Shown here in pieces: positions 8,608-15,548 of a DNA stretch of 64,000 bases. How positions within the stretch are numbered: the first letter of the stretch is position 1; every line of letters starts with the position of its first letter. Both the position numbers and the translations under genes were made by a program. The notes beneath the pieces were generated by a model. It was given only the letters and a program-made list of their open reading frames with translations. It was not told where the DNA came from and made no database searches. This DNA comes from Metabacillus sp. B2-18 (GTDB taxonomy: Bacteria > Bacillota > Bacilli > Bacillales > Bacillaceae): assembly GCF_021117275.1 (NCBI RefSeq), contig NZ_CP088245.1, positions 2,145,501 through 2,209,500 on the forward strand. The letters run 5' to 3'.

Positions 8608-9381
8608 ATGGAATCATTATGGTTAGAGTATGCCTGGGCATTGTTGATTTTAATTGGGTTGGAAGGACTGTTATCTGCTGATAATGCGTTAGTGCTGGCA
8701 GTTATAGCTAAACATTTACCTGAGGATCAGAAAAAAAGAGCTATAAATTATGGAATTATCATGGCTTTTGTATTCAGGTTTCTTGCACTTTTTGCTATAT
8801 CATTTATTGCGAATGTCTGGCAAATTCAGGCGATAGGTGCAGCTTATCTTCTTTACTTAGGATTAAAGCATATTATTCAGGCACGTTTCGGTAAAGAAAA
8901 TGAAAATATTCGTGAGGAAGAAGAAAAGGAAGCAGCTGGTAAAGGTTTTTGGCCAACTGTAGGTAAGATAGCATTGGCAGACCTTGCTTTTGCGATTGAT
9001 TCAATTCTTGCAGCAGTAGCACTGGCGCTTGGACTTCCGGATTCACCACTAGGCAATTTCGGTGGTATGGATGGAGGAAAGTTTATAGTAGTTGTTTTAG
9101 GAGGTATTGCTGGTCTTATCTTAATCAAGTTTGCAGCAACATGGTTTGTTCAGTTACTTGCAAAACGTCCAGCTCTGGAAACAACAGCATATGCAATTGT
9201 TGCTTGGGTAGGTGTTAAACTTGCAGTCATTACTTTGGCTCATGAAGATATCGGTATCTTAGATCATCATTTTCCACACAGCACGGTCTGGACTTTGATC
9301 TTTTATGGAGTGTTAGTTGGAATAGCCTTACTTGGATGGTTTGCACCTGCTAACAAGTCTTTAGAAAAAGATTTAACATAA
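8608..9381 (+). CDS. TerC-family integral membrane protein (probable metal exporter)
   Basis: A 257-residue TerC-family protein with about seven membrane segments. The family acidic motifs are present: GLEGLLSADNALVLAV near the N-terminus and LADLAFAIDSILAAVAL in the middle; the Asp residues line the ion path. B. subtilis relatives (YkoY/MeeY, YceF/MeeF) export manganese and help metallate secreted enzymes, so manganese is the likely substrate (inference). GGAAGGGAGAG precedes ATG 8608. A long symmetrical hairpin follows the gene. Confidence 0.85.
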   Translation: MESLWLEYAWALLILIGLEGLLSADNALVLAVIAKHLPEDQKKRAINYGIIMAFVFRFLALFAISFIANVWQIQAIGAAYLLYLGLKHIIQARFGKENENIREEEEKEAAGKGFWPTVGKIALADLAFAIDSILAAVALALGLPDSPLGNFGGMDGGKFIVVVLGGIAGLILIKFAATWFVQLLAKRPALETTAYAIVAWVGVKLAVITLAHEDIGILDHHFPHSTVWTLIFYGVLVGIALLGWFAPANKSLEKDLT

Positions 9382-9400
9382 AGTAAGTTTTTTGAATAAT

Positions 9401-9438
9401 TCAAGTGTGAGTTAATGACAAAATTGACTCACACTTGA
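9401..9438 (+). terminator. Terminator after the TerC gene
   Basis: Perfect 12-base arms TCAAGTGTGAGT and ACTCACACTTGA with a 14-base loop. The following tract is only moderately T-rich. Confidence 0.65.
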
Positions 9439-9455
9439 AATTTCAAAAGAATGAT

Positions 9456-9490
9456 AAAAAGATGACCAGCATTCACTTAGGTCATCTTTT
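9456..9490. terminator. Bidirectional terminator, end of the DUF3231 gene
   Basis: Arms AAAAGATGACC and GGTCATCTTTT flanked by A and T runs, so it can act on both strands. Confidence 0.75.
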
Positions 9491-9519
9491 AGCTTTTTAA
9501 AGTCAGTTTTTCCCTTTTA

Positions 9520-10062
9520 TTATTCTTCTGTTTTATTTAAATGAAGAGGAGGTGGAATTAGCCAACCTTTTTCTTTATTTAGTCGTAACACTTTGCCACC
9601 AAGTGCTGCTTTTTGTGTATGGAATTGACCAAACATCATAGCGATGTCTTCTCTAATTGCTTGACCAATCATTTGACTACATGCTACCAATCCAGCAGCT
9701 ATGCTTGCGGATAAAGCTGCTGCAATTTCTTGATCCATAAACTTTGCTCCTGCTGGAATATCCTCTAAACGAGCGTTTGGACGTTCAGGTGGTGTAGGAG
9801 GAAGAGCGACTCCATTGTCTTTTAAAATTGTCTCAATCTGTTTCATTTCTTGTTGACATTGATCTATTGCTTCCATTAGCAATTTACTAAGGTCCTCATC
9901 TCCAGCATGATTAACCTTTGTCTGATATCCGGCAACTGCTGCTTTTGAAGTTAAAAGAAAAGACCAAGCACCAAAAACTTCTCCATAATGTAATGGCTCG
10001 TTTTGAGGATTACCACTTAAAATGCCCATTAAAACACTCCCTATTGTTTTTTTCATATCCAT
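9520..10062 (-). CDS. DUF3231 family protein
   Basis: A 180-residue largely helical protein. Its features match one DUF3231 module as I know the family: an early LHYGEVFGAWSFLLTSKAAVAGYQ, a proline-rich link LPPTPPERPNA, and a later FMDQEIAAALSASIAAGLVACSQMIGQAIREDIAMMFGQFH helix pair. The fold is ferritin-like or CotF-like and the family is common in spore formers; the function is unknown. TAGGAGA precedes the minus-strand ATG at 10062. A bidirectional terminator lies downstream. Confidence 0.75.
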   Translation of the reverse strand: MDMKKTIGSVLMGILSGNPQNEPLHYGEVFGAWSFLLTSKAAVAGYQTKVNHAGDEDLSKLLMEAIDQCQQEMKQIETILKDNGVALPPTPPERPNARLEDIPAGAKFMDQEIAAALSASIAAGLVACSQMIGQAIREDIAMMFGQFHTQKAALGGKVLRLNKEKGWLIPPPLHLNKTEE

Positions 10063-10273
10063 ATAAAAATTCTCCTAATATTACTTACTGTCTTTTAGAC
10101 AAAAAATAGTATGTGTTAAAACTTTCTTATTTAATCTTAATAAGAAAAATGGGCTTCTTTTTAGGCTCCTAAATGAATCATTCTTAGGATTAGACGGGCT
10201 CCAAATTTCGATATACGTATATACTATATCGTCTAAGTAATTTAAAATCGACAATTGAAAGGAAGATGTTTAA

Positions 10274-10492
10274 ATGTACGGTTACGAAAACAGCCCTCAT
10301 ATGGCTGGTGCAAACATGCCTCATGTTGCTGCAGAAAATGTTCCTCATCAGCCTATGGTAATGCCTTATTATGAAGCTCCTGCTTATGGATATTGTGCTC
10401 CTGCTTATAGACCGAATACGTTCGCGCTTATTGTTGTGCTATTCATTTTGTTAATTATTATAGGTGCAACGATCTACGGTAATAAGTGTTAA
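10274..10492 (+). CDS. YjcZ-family small sporulation protein
   Basis: A 72-residue protein whose first half is rich in His, Pro, Tyr and Ala (repeated NMPHVA/NVPHQP and YGYCAPAY) and whose C-terminal half is a single membrane helix, FALIVVLFILLIIIGATI, the hallmark of the YjcZ family of small spore-associated proteins. A short NKC tail follows. AAAGGA lies about 10 bases before ATG 10274. A strong terminator follows, so the gene is monocistronic. Its role in the spore is not established. Confidence 0.8.
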   Translation: MYGYENSPHMAGANMPHVAAENVPHQPMVMPYYEAPAYGYCAPAYRPNTFALIVVLFILLIIIGATIYGNKC

Positions 10493-10506
10493 CCACATAC
10501 ACCTTT

Positions 10507-10534
10507 AAAAAGACACTATTGTAGTGTCTTTTTT
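10507..10534 (+). terminator. Terminator after the YjcZ-family gene
   Basis: AAAAGACACTA and TAGTGTCTTTT arms around a three-base loop, followed by a long T run. Confidence 0.9.
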
Positions 10535-10624
10535 ATTTTCTACCTAACAGAATAGGATAAAGATGCCAAAATCACAGGTTATTACCACTACACAGAAGTA
10601 TTTTTCCGTGATATATTATGAATA

Positions 10625-10690
10625 CACGATACGTCATACAAATTATCGTGCTAACTCAGATATTTAACAATCGGTTAAAACCGAATTGTT
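10625..10690. other. Two inverted repeats just upstream of ssrA
   Basis: CACGATA/TATCGTG at 10625-10650 and AACAATCGGTT/ACCGAATTGTT at 10666-10690 are two separate dyads in the 80 bases before the tmRNA 5' end. The second is followed by TTTT and could terminate transcription; either could be an operator. I could not place a convincing -35/-10 pair for ssrA. Confidence 0.45.
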
Positions 10691-10707
10691 TTAAACTACT
10701 CTAATAT

Positions 10708-11068
10708 GGGATCGTTTTGGTATCGACAGGGATGGTTAAGCTTATATGGCGAGTCGAGTTGACGAGCTCGTAAAAACGTCAAAGCCTACAACTGGCAAAC
10801 AACAAAACAACTTCGCTTTCGCTGCCTAACAACAGTCGATGCGGTTCCGCCCTCCATCGTCCATGTGGTAGGGATATGGGACTCAAACGTAGTGGACTAC
10901 GCCTGATTCCACCGTCTGAGGAAGAAGGAAGAGAAGAAACAGACTAGCCACTTCAATGCCTGTCAGTGGGCTAAAGAAGAGGGCGAAACATAATTTTGCT
11001 GACTACACTCGTAGAAATATAAGTGGAAACACCTTTGCACACCGGTTCGAATCCGGTCGATTCCACCA
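10708..11068 (+). ncRNA. ssrA: tmRNA (transfer-messenger RNA)
   Basis: The 361-base RNA frees stalled ribosomes and tags the nascent protein. The acceptor stem is GGGATCG with CGATTCC, including the G3-U70 pair required for alanine charging, followed by A and an encoded CCA. The T arm CCGGTTCGAATCCGG and the conserved 5' TATCGACAGGG are present. The tag frame at 10794-10829 encodes GKQQNNFAFAA then TAA, ending in the expected hydrophobic AA degradation signal. In B. subtilis ssrA follows smpB; here it follows a YjcZ gene and lies in an RNA cluster, so it may be relocated or a second copy. Confidence 0.93.
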
Positions 11069-11074
11069 AATTAT

Positions 11075-11138
11075 GCCGATCATGCTCAAATTGGTAGAGT
11101 GACTTTTAGTTGAGGTTCGACTCCTCAGGGCGGCACCA
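11075..11138 (+). pseudogene. Shrunken tRNA relic with intact acceptor, D and T arms and CCA
   Basis: Sixty-four bases begin GCCGATC and end GGGCGGCACCA, which pair as an acceptor stem with one clear mismatch. A D arm (GCTCAAATTGGTAGAGT) and a T arm (TGAGGTTCGACTCCTCA) are good. Only about 10 bases lie between them, so the anticodon arm and variable loop are largely deleted. It resembles a Thr-type tRNA body. It cannot work as a normal tRNA. Confidence 0.7.
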
Positions 11139-11157
11139 AGAGGTATATTATTATTTT

Positions 11158-11240
<83 letters not shown>

Positions 11241-11454
11241 TTATTCATCCTGCAATGTTCGTTGCCCCTTCATGTTTTAAACCTTACTATTTATTAGGGA
11301 TTCCTATATGATTAACCAATGTCACGCCTACCTTAGTAGGATTGCAGCAGGTTAATATGCGGAAACCCACCTGTTGAAAACAGGTTATCAAAACATATGG
11401 GGAAACGGCATAGGTGGGAATGATTTAAAAACAACATATATCATTTTCTTATAC
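11241..11454. other. Unassigned, apparently structured stretch inside the RNA island
   Basis: About 210 bases with no open frame but several compact dyads: CCTACCTTAGTAGG at 11327-11340, ACCTGTTGAAAACAGGT at 11369-11385, and an outer CCCACCT (11366) with AGGTGGG (11414). The string ATATG-S-GGAAAC occurs twice (about 11355 and 11396). I do not recognise 6S RNA, RNase P RNA or another named RNA here. Confidence 0.4.
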
Positions 11455-11455
11455 A

Positions 11456-11730
11456 TACCGTTGATAGTCGGGGAGGTAGCGGTGCCCTGTAACTCGCAAC
11501 CCGCTCTAGCGAGGATGAATTCCTTTTTAGCGGTATGATAATGGAAGGTTTGCCTTATATAAGCGGTGTTGACTTTCGGAGTCCTCGCAATAGAAACCCA
11601 TGAATCTGGTCAGGACGGGAACGAAGCAGCCATAAGTGGGACAATCTATGTGTCGAAGGGTAGCTTTGAATGAGCTGGCTGTATAAGTAGCGCTTGTGTT
11701 GTCATATCAATAAAAGGTTCAACGGTGCTA
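11456..11730 (+). ncRNA. ffs: Signal recognition particle RNA, Bacillus long type
   Basis: The RNA scaffold of the signal recognition particle. The 5' end ACCGTTGA pairs with 3' TTCAACGGT. The Alu domain GGGGAGGTAGCGGTGCCCTG and AACCCGCTCTAGC follows B. subtilis scRNA closely. GACTTTCGGAGTCCT and AACCCATGAA lead to domain IV (about 11608-11632), which reads GGTCAGGACGGGAACGAAGC: the GGAA tetraloop is present but the usual TCC/GGA stem is changed to ACG/CGA. Length about 275 bases, normal for Bacillus. Exact ends are estimated. It lies directly before tRNA-Ala rather than near dnaX. Confidence 0.85.
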
Positions 11731-11733
11731 TAT

Positions 11734-11809
11734 GGGGCCTTAGCTCAGCTGGGAGAGCTCCTGCTTTGCACGCAGGAGGTCAGCGGTTCGATCCCGCTAG
11801 GCTCCACCA
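11734..11809 (+). tRNA. tRNA-Ala (anticodon TGC)
   Basis: The 76-base gene has acceptor stem GGGGCCT/AGGCTCC with the G3-U70 alanine identity pair, D arm GCTCAGCTGGGAGAGC, anticodon stem CCTGC/GCAGG with TGC, T arm AGCGGTTCGATCCCGCT and encoded ACCA. It begins within a few bases of the SRP RNA 3' end, so the two are probably cut from one precursor. Confidence 0.95.
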
Positions 11810-11858
11810 TTAATACGGTATGTGCAATGCGACATGCACAAGTTTAGTCATACATAAC

Positions 11859-11896
11859 AAAAAGCTTTTGTACAAAGAGTACAAAAGCTTTTTCGT
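11859..11896. terminator. Terminator closing the RNA island
   Basis: AAAAAGCTTTTGTAC and GTACAAAAGCTTTTT arms around a five-base loop, 50 bases after tRNA-Ala. The symmetry with A and T runs suits both the RNA transcript and the convergent small gene. Confidence 0.9.
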
Positions 11897-11911
11897 AATT
11901 ATTTATAGTAT

Positions 11912-12058
11912 TTACATATAATCGTAAACTGAATCTTCAAAATAGAGCCAGTGAAAATATTCAATTTGTGGATCTGACATCTCCGCGATTTCCTTTTCAT
12001 TGAATTTGCGTTTGTCTAATAAATCCTTCACTTTGATTTCTCTTGCTAATTGGCTCAT
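11912..12058 (-). CDS. 48-residue hypothetical protein under a cre site
   Basis: A short acidic protein beginning MSQLAREIKVKDLLDKRKF and ending SVYDYM, with a likely helix-turn-helix-like spacing but no family I recognise. It is well supported as a gene: AAGGAGG lies 7-8 bases before the ATG on the minus strand, the codon use fits the neighbours, and a terminator lies just past the stop. A perfect cre match sits about 46 bases upstream of the start, so carbon catabolite control by CcpA is likely. Confidence 0.6.
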   Translation of the reverse strand: MSQLAREIKVKDLLDKRKFNEKEIAEMSDPQIEYFHWLYFEDSVYDYM

Positions 12059-12103
12059 GGTATATCCTCCTTATTAATAAGAAGTAACGTTGTTGTTACA
12101 ATC

Positions 12104-12118
12104 TTGTAAGCGTTTACT
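12104..12118 (-). promoter_or_regulatory. cre site (CcpA operator)
   Basis: TTGTAAGCGTTTACT fits the Bacillus cre consensus WTGNAANCGNWNNCW at every fixed position. It lies 46-60 bases upstream of the small minus-strand gene, a position usual for repression near the promoter or transcription start. Confidence 0.7.
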
Positions 12119-12140
12119 GTTATTTCTTATTTTCATTATA

Positions 12141-12179
12141 TATCTCAAATCGATATGAAACAAATATCAATTTGAGATA
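12141..12179. other. Long near-perfect inverted repeat
   Basis: Sixteen-base arms (TATCTCAAATCGATAT and ATATCAATTTGAGATA, one mismatch) around a 7-base loop. It lies upstream of the cre-controlled small gene and beside a decayed gene on the same strand. It could be an operator or an old terminator; no long T run follows on either strand. Confidence 0.5.
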
Positions 12180-12343
12180 AATATTTGAAAAATGATATAG
12201 AATTGTAATCTACAACAGCTACTCCCAAATCTTCTGGATTTTGTTACACATGAAAGTGAACGAGTACGGTGTCTCCCTCTTGAATTGAATGTTTCACCAC
12301 GAGTGCTTTGTGTGGGATAATAAATTTCCTTAATAAAATCTTT
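12166..12343 (-). pseudogene. Remnant of a SnoaL-like (COG4922-type) protein
   Basis: Read on the minus strand, one frame gives HKALVVKHSIQEGDTVLVHFHV, then a TAA, then QNPEDLGVAVVDYNSISFF. This resembles the core of SnoaL-like polyketide cyclase-fold proteins, where the two parts are contiguous (EGD.V.VH.H..Q.PED.G.AVVD.). An upstream KDFIKEIYYP piece lies in another frame. At least one stop and one frameshift, no start and no C-terminus: a dead fragment. The 98-codon frame that crosses it is not the gene. Confidence 0.5.
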
Positions 12344-12533
12344 TATATGTATAAAGAAATAAATATTATAAAGATAAGAAGTAGATTCACTGGATTTAGC
12401 TTGAAGTGTATAGAATGATAGGAAAAGCAGGATTTTTAACCTTTTATTATTTGAACAAAACAAAATACTTTTTTATTGAATAGAAAGATAAAATGATTTC
12501 TATTGATAAAATAATTTTAAGGAGATAATGAGC

Positions 12534-12992
12534 ATGAGTATTCGTTTTGAATCGCAAAAAAATCTAAAAGTATCCAAACAAAAGGCATACACAGCTTTAC
12601 TTGATCTTGACTCTGCCGAGAATTGGATGCAAGGCTTTGTAGGAATAGAGCGGCTCGATGAAGGACCATTGAAGGTAGGAAGTGAATGGAAGGAAACAAG
12701 AAAGATGTTTGGAAAGGAAGCTTCAGAGTACTTTGAAGTTGTGGAACTCAAAGAACCAGATAAAATTGTGCTTCGCTGTGATGGAACAAAAGGAACGACA
12801 GGAAAAGGCGAATTTTTGTTTACATACACCCTTTCTTCAATAAATGATCATACAGAGGTTAAATTGAATGGAGAAATAAATGGACTTTCCGGGTTATCGA
12901 AAATCTTTGGTAAATTGGTTGTCGGCTCATTTAAAAAAGCATGTGAAAAAGACTTAGATGCATTAAAAAAACATTTAGAGAATGAACAATAA
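12534..12992 (+). CDS. SRPBCC-family (START-like) protein
   Basis: A 152-residue protein of the SRPBCC/polyketide-cyclase-like fold: an opening strand MSIRFESQKNLKVSKQKAYTAL, WMQGFVGIERLDEGPLKVGSEW, and a C-terminal long helix ending KKHLENEQ. Such proteins bind hydrophobic ligands in a deep pocket; the ligand here is unknown. AAGGAG at 12519-12524 favours ATG 12534 (9-base spacing) over ATG 12528 (3-base spacing). It stands alone; no terminator is obvious. Confidence 0.75.
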   Translation: MSIRFESQKNLKVSKQKAYTALLDLDSAENWMQGFVGIERLDEGPLKVGSEWKETRKMFGKEASEYFEVVELKEPDKIVLRCDGTKGTTGKGEFLFTYTLSSINDHTEVKLNGEINGLSGLSKIFGKLVVGSFKKACEKDLDALKKHLENEQ

Positions 12993-13170
12993 AGGATAAA
13001 CGAAAAACGATAAAGGAGTATCAATTATTAATTATCTTCAGCTAAGCAATAGAAGACCCGTGAAAAACGCAGAGGAGAAATGGTTGATATTTTATCTCAA
13101 GGCTATAAATCAGTTGATTTGTTTCGACAAAAGAAAAAATTATGATTTTGTATAAGGGGAGTTATCTGTT

Positions 13171-13472
13171 ATGACAACATCTAAAAAACTTAAGTTCTGT
13201 GAAGAAGGGCACAAATACTTTAAAAGTAGCAATTGCCCAACTTGTCCGATTTGTGAGCAAGAAAGCAAACCAGAAAGGGCTTTCTCTCAAAGCTATCTGC
13301 ACCAGCTAGACGAGCTTTAGAAAACAATGGAATTTATACATTGCAACAACTTTCTTCATATAGCGAAAAAGAAATTTTACGTTTTCACGGAATGGGACCA
13401 GCTTCATTACCAAAGCTTACGTCTGCTTTGAAGGAAGAGGGTTTAGCATTTAGACAGGATAACTTAATATAA
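13171..13472 (+). pseudogene. Frameshifted RNA polymerase alpha-CTD-like/zinc-ribbon protein
   Basis: The first frame from ATG 13171 (with AAGGGGAG upstream) reads KFCEEGHKYFKSSNCPTCPICEQ, a zinc-ribbon-like opening, and stops at 13320. From about 13270 the next frame continues as KGFLSKLSAPARRALENNG and SEKEILRFHGMGPASLPKL to TAA 13472, the helix-hairpin-helix part of the same family (about 95-100 residues in relatives). A single missing base near CCAGAAAGGGC separates them. Either a real disruption or a sequence error in a purine run. Confidence 0.75.
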
Positions 13473-13479
13473 GAAAAGA

Positions 13480-13511
13480 AAGAGCCTCTGATTAGTAATA
13501 GAGGCTCTTAC
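13480..13511. terminator. Bidirectional terminator
   Basis: AAGAGCCTCT and AGAGGCTCTT arms with a 10-base loop, between the frameshifted gene and the convergent lipoprotein gene. Confidence 0.85.
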
Positions 13512-13529
13512 TATGTCCCAAAACTAATC

Positions 13530-14204
13530 TTAGTTAACAGAAACAAATACTTCATCAACATTTTTGTTAGCTGCACGAACTTGATTCTCTATTTTCTGTT
13601 TAAGCTGACTTGAAACCTGTGTTGAGTGACCAGTACGAGTATTTCGATTATCAGTATCTACATTAGTAGTAAAATTTGTGTTATTTCCTAAGCCAGGTCT
13701 AGTTGTTGAGGGATTATTTGTACCCGGTGTTTCATTTATTCTTTCAGCCATCTCTGTACTATTGTTTCGATCAGCAGTATTTGCTGTTTTTGAATGACGG
13801 TTATTGAATCCCACATTATTATATTCATTTGCCATTCCACGTAAATTCGTGTTAGTTCCTGTTGTTCCAGAATTAGTAGCACTGTTATTACCAACAGTAG
13901 TTCCATTGTTATTATTCGTGTTTCCATTTTTGTTTAAACGAACCGTAACATAAGCATCGTTGCCTCTCATGATCACTCTTGCTTGAGATACTTCATCTAG
14001 ACGCTCAACATTTTTTGTTGCACGTGTTTGGACAGTTGCATTTTGATTACTGTTAGTATCATTCTCGTTGTAGTTTACTCTTGTTATTGGAGCCTGATCA
14101 TTTCTCAATCCCATATTTGTTGCGTTATCTGTTTGATTGCCTGCACAGCCTGTAACACTTAGAATGCAAGCTGCTGATAAGATCGTTACAAGTCCTTTTT
14201 TCAT
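13530..14204 (-). CDS. YhcN/YlaJ-family sporulation lipoprotein
   Basis: About 224 residues. MKKGLVTILSAACILSVTGCAG is a lipoprotein signal with the acylated Cys in the VTGC lipobox. The YhcN/YlaJ core follows: NVERLDEVSQARVIMRGNDAYVTVRLN and, after a long Asn/Thr-rich low-complexity insert, KIENQVRAANKNVDEVFVSVN. Members are found in the inner spore membrane and can affect germination. The insert (about residues 95-175) is longer than I expect for the family. ATG 14204 is chosen because AGGGG lies 9 bases upstream; two earlier ATGs directly abut the G run. Confidence 0.82.
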   Translation of the reverse strand: MKKGLVTILSAACILSVTGCAGNQTDNATNMGLRNDQAPITRVNYNENDTNSNQNATVQTRATKNVERLDEVSQARVIMRGNDAYVTVRLNKNGNTNNNNGTTVGNNSATNSGTTGTNTNLRGMANEYNNVGFNNRHSKTANTADRNNSTEMAERINETPGTNNPSTTRPGLGNNTNFTTNVDTDNRNTRTGHSTQVSSQLKQKIENQVRAANKNVDEVFVSVN

Positions 14205-14379
14205 CACCATCATCCCCTAAATAGTAAAGTTCATTTTTAGAATATCTAAATAAGTACAAACTATCCGATGTGAACAAATCCATAATATGAAAAATAAGGC
14301 TATTGAAAGATGGGAGAGGATGAAGCTAGTCAAATTTGGAACAATAAAGATATAACTCAAGTCAAGGGAGGTTTCAATT

Positions 14380-14526
14380 ATGAACAAACAGAATAAATTA
14401 AATCAACATAAGAATTTTAAGGAAAACTCATATGAGATTGAAAAAGAAACGAAAGGAACCATGCATCTAAAAAATGCTCCTACACCACATATTGAGGGAC
14501 ATCAAATTACTGAAGATATGGAGTAG
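14380..14526 (+). CDS. 48-residue hydrophilic hypothetical protein
   Basis: A short, charged protein (MNKQNKLNQHKNFKENSYEI at the start, ending QITEDME) without membrane segments. GGGAGG lies about 8 bases before ATG 14380, and a strong terminator follows the stop, which together support a real gene. I do not recognise a family. The composition, rich in Lys, Asn, Glu and His, is like many small proteins of Bacillus spores, but that is only a resemblance. Confidence 0.6.
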   Translation: MNKQNKLNQHKNFKENSYEIEKETKGTMHLKNAPTPHIEGHQITEDME

Positions 14527-14534
14527 GTAGATAT

Positions 14535-14566
14535 AAAAAAGACAGAGGACTAGCCCCTGTCTTTTC
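14535..14566. terminator. Bidirectional terminator
   Basis: AAAAGACAGAGG and CCCCTGTCTTTT arms with A and T flanks, between convergent genes. Confidence 0.8.
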
Positions 14567-14568
14567 GA

Positions 14569-15306
14569 TTAGTTTTTCTTACTATTGCTCGGTACTTCAC
14601 AACCATCGTCGGTACAAATAGCACCTTCACCACTGTCAAAGCGTAGCTCCTGAAACTTAGGTTTTGGTTTTTCTTCCTCCCAAAATTGTGTAAGTGCACG
14701 TGAAAATGTTTCTTGTGGTTGAGCACCTGATATGGAATACTTCTGATTCACAACAAAGAAAGGTACGCCTGTTACACCGATTTGTTGAGCTGTTCTTTCA
14801 TCGCCTCTCACTTCATTTGCAAAGGCTGTTTCGTCATTTAACACTTCTAAAGCTTTACTGCGATCTATTCCTGCAGCCTCTGCAAGGTCAGCCAATGTAT
14901 AGATGTCCCCGACATTTTTTGTATCTGTAAAATAAGCATGCAATAGTTTTTCAGTTAATTCTGTTTCTTTTCCAATTGTTTTGGCGAATTTATTTAAACG
15001 GTGAGCATTAAAGGTATTCGTTGGCTTCATATCTTCATAGTTAAATGTTATACCAAGGTCAGAAGCTTGTTGAATAAGACCTTTATTCATTTCTCTAACT
15101 TGTTGTTCACTTGCTCCAAATTTAGCTGCTAATGCCTGATAAATACCTTGTTCAGTTTGTATTGGAGCATTAGGGTCCAATTCAAAGCTTTTAAACTCAA
15201 CCTCTACTTGGTCTTTATGTGGAAATTGATCTAGAGCCATTTCTAAACGGCGTTTACCTATATAACAAAACGGACAGACAAAATCTGACCATACTTCTAT
15301 TTTCAT
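14569..15306 (-). CDS. DsbA-family (FrnE-like) oxidoreductase
   Basis: A 245-residue cytoplasmic thioredoxin-fold protein with a helical insert. The active-site motif is C11-P-F-C14 in VWSDFVCPFCYIGKRRLE, followed by FKSFELDPNAP, and a cis-Pro region GVTGVPFFVVN. This is the FrnE/2-hydroxychromene-2-carboxylate isomerase branch (YwbO-like in B. subtilis), linked to thiol redox or oxidative stress response. The C-terminal tail has two more Cys (ICTDDGCEVP), which could interact with the active site. GAGGTG precedes the minus-strand ATG. Confidence 0.85.
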   Translation of the reverse strand: MKIEVWSDFVCPFCYIGKRRLEMALDQFPHKDQVEVEFKSFELDPNAPIQTEQGIYQALAAKFGASEQQVREMNKGLIQQASDLGITFNYEDMKPTNTFNAHRLNKFAKTIGKETELTEKLLHAYFTDTKNVGDIYTLADLAEAAGIDRSKALEVLNDETAFANEVRGDERTAQQIGVTGVPFFVVNQKYSISGAQPQETFSRALTQFWEEEKPKPKFQELRFDSGEGAICTDDGCEVPSNSKKN

Positions 15307-15443
15307 ACCTTACACCTCGTTGATTAATTTTTTACTAATTGTAGCATACGTCCCAGTAAAATCTAAAAATGATGCTTGGGATTAGATTATCGTTTTTAAT
15401 ATCTATAGAATTTATTGAATTTAAGGATTAAAAATGTAATGAG

Positions 15444-15461
15444 AACTATTACATAATAGTT
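15444..15461. promoter_or_regulatory. Palindrome upstream of the catalase gene
   Basis: AACTATTA-CA-TAATAGTT, perfect 8-base arms with a 2-base centre, about 88 bases before the katE start. It resembles Fur/PerR-type A/T dyads but is not a clean match to the PerR box TTATAATNATTATAA. Possible repressor site. Confidence 0.4.
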
Positions 15462-15548
15462 AGTTTACATGCTGTCTGTCTCTAAGTTCTATCTACAGCT
15501 AATAATCATATAAATTAGTGGTTAATCAATTACGGAGGTGGTGATTAT

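Noticed and set aside
12167..12463. 98-codon minus-strand frame
   Set aside because: It crosses the SnoaL-like relic in the wrong frame and has no ribosome site or protein-like pattern outside that overlap.
13080..13145. 21-codon frame (MVDILSQGYKSVDLFRQKKK) before the alpha-CTD-like gene
   Set aside because: The ribosome site is too close (3 bases) and the frame is too short to support.
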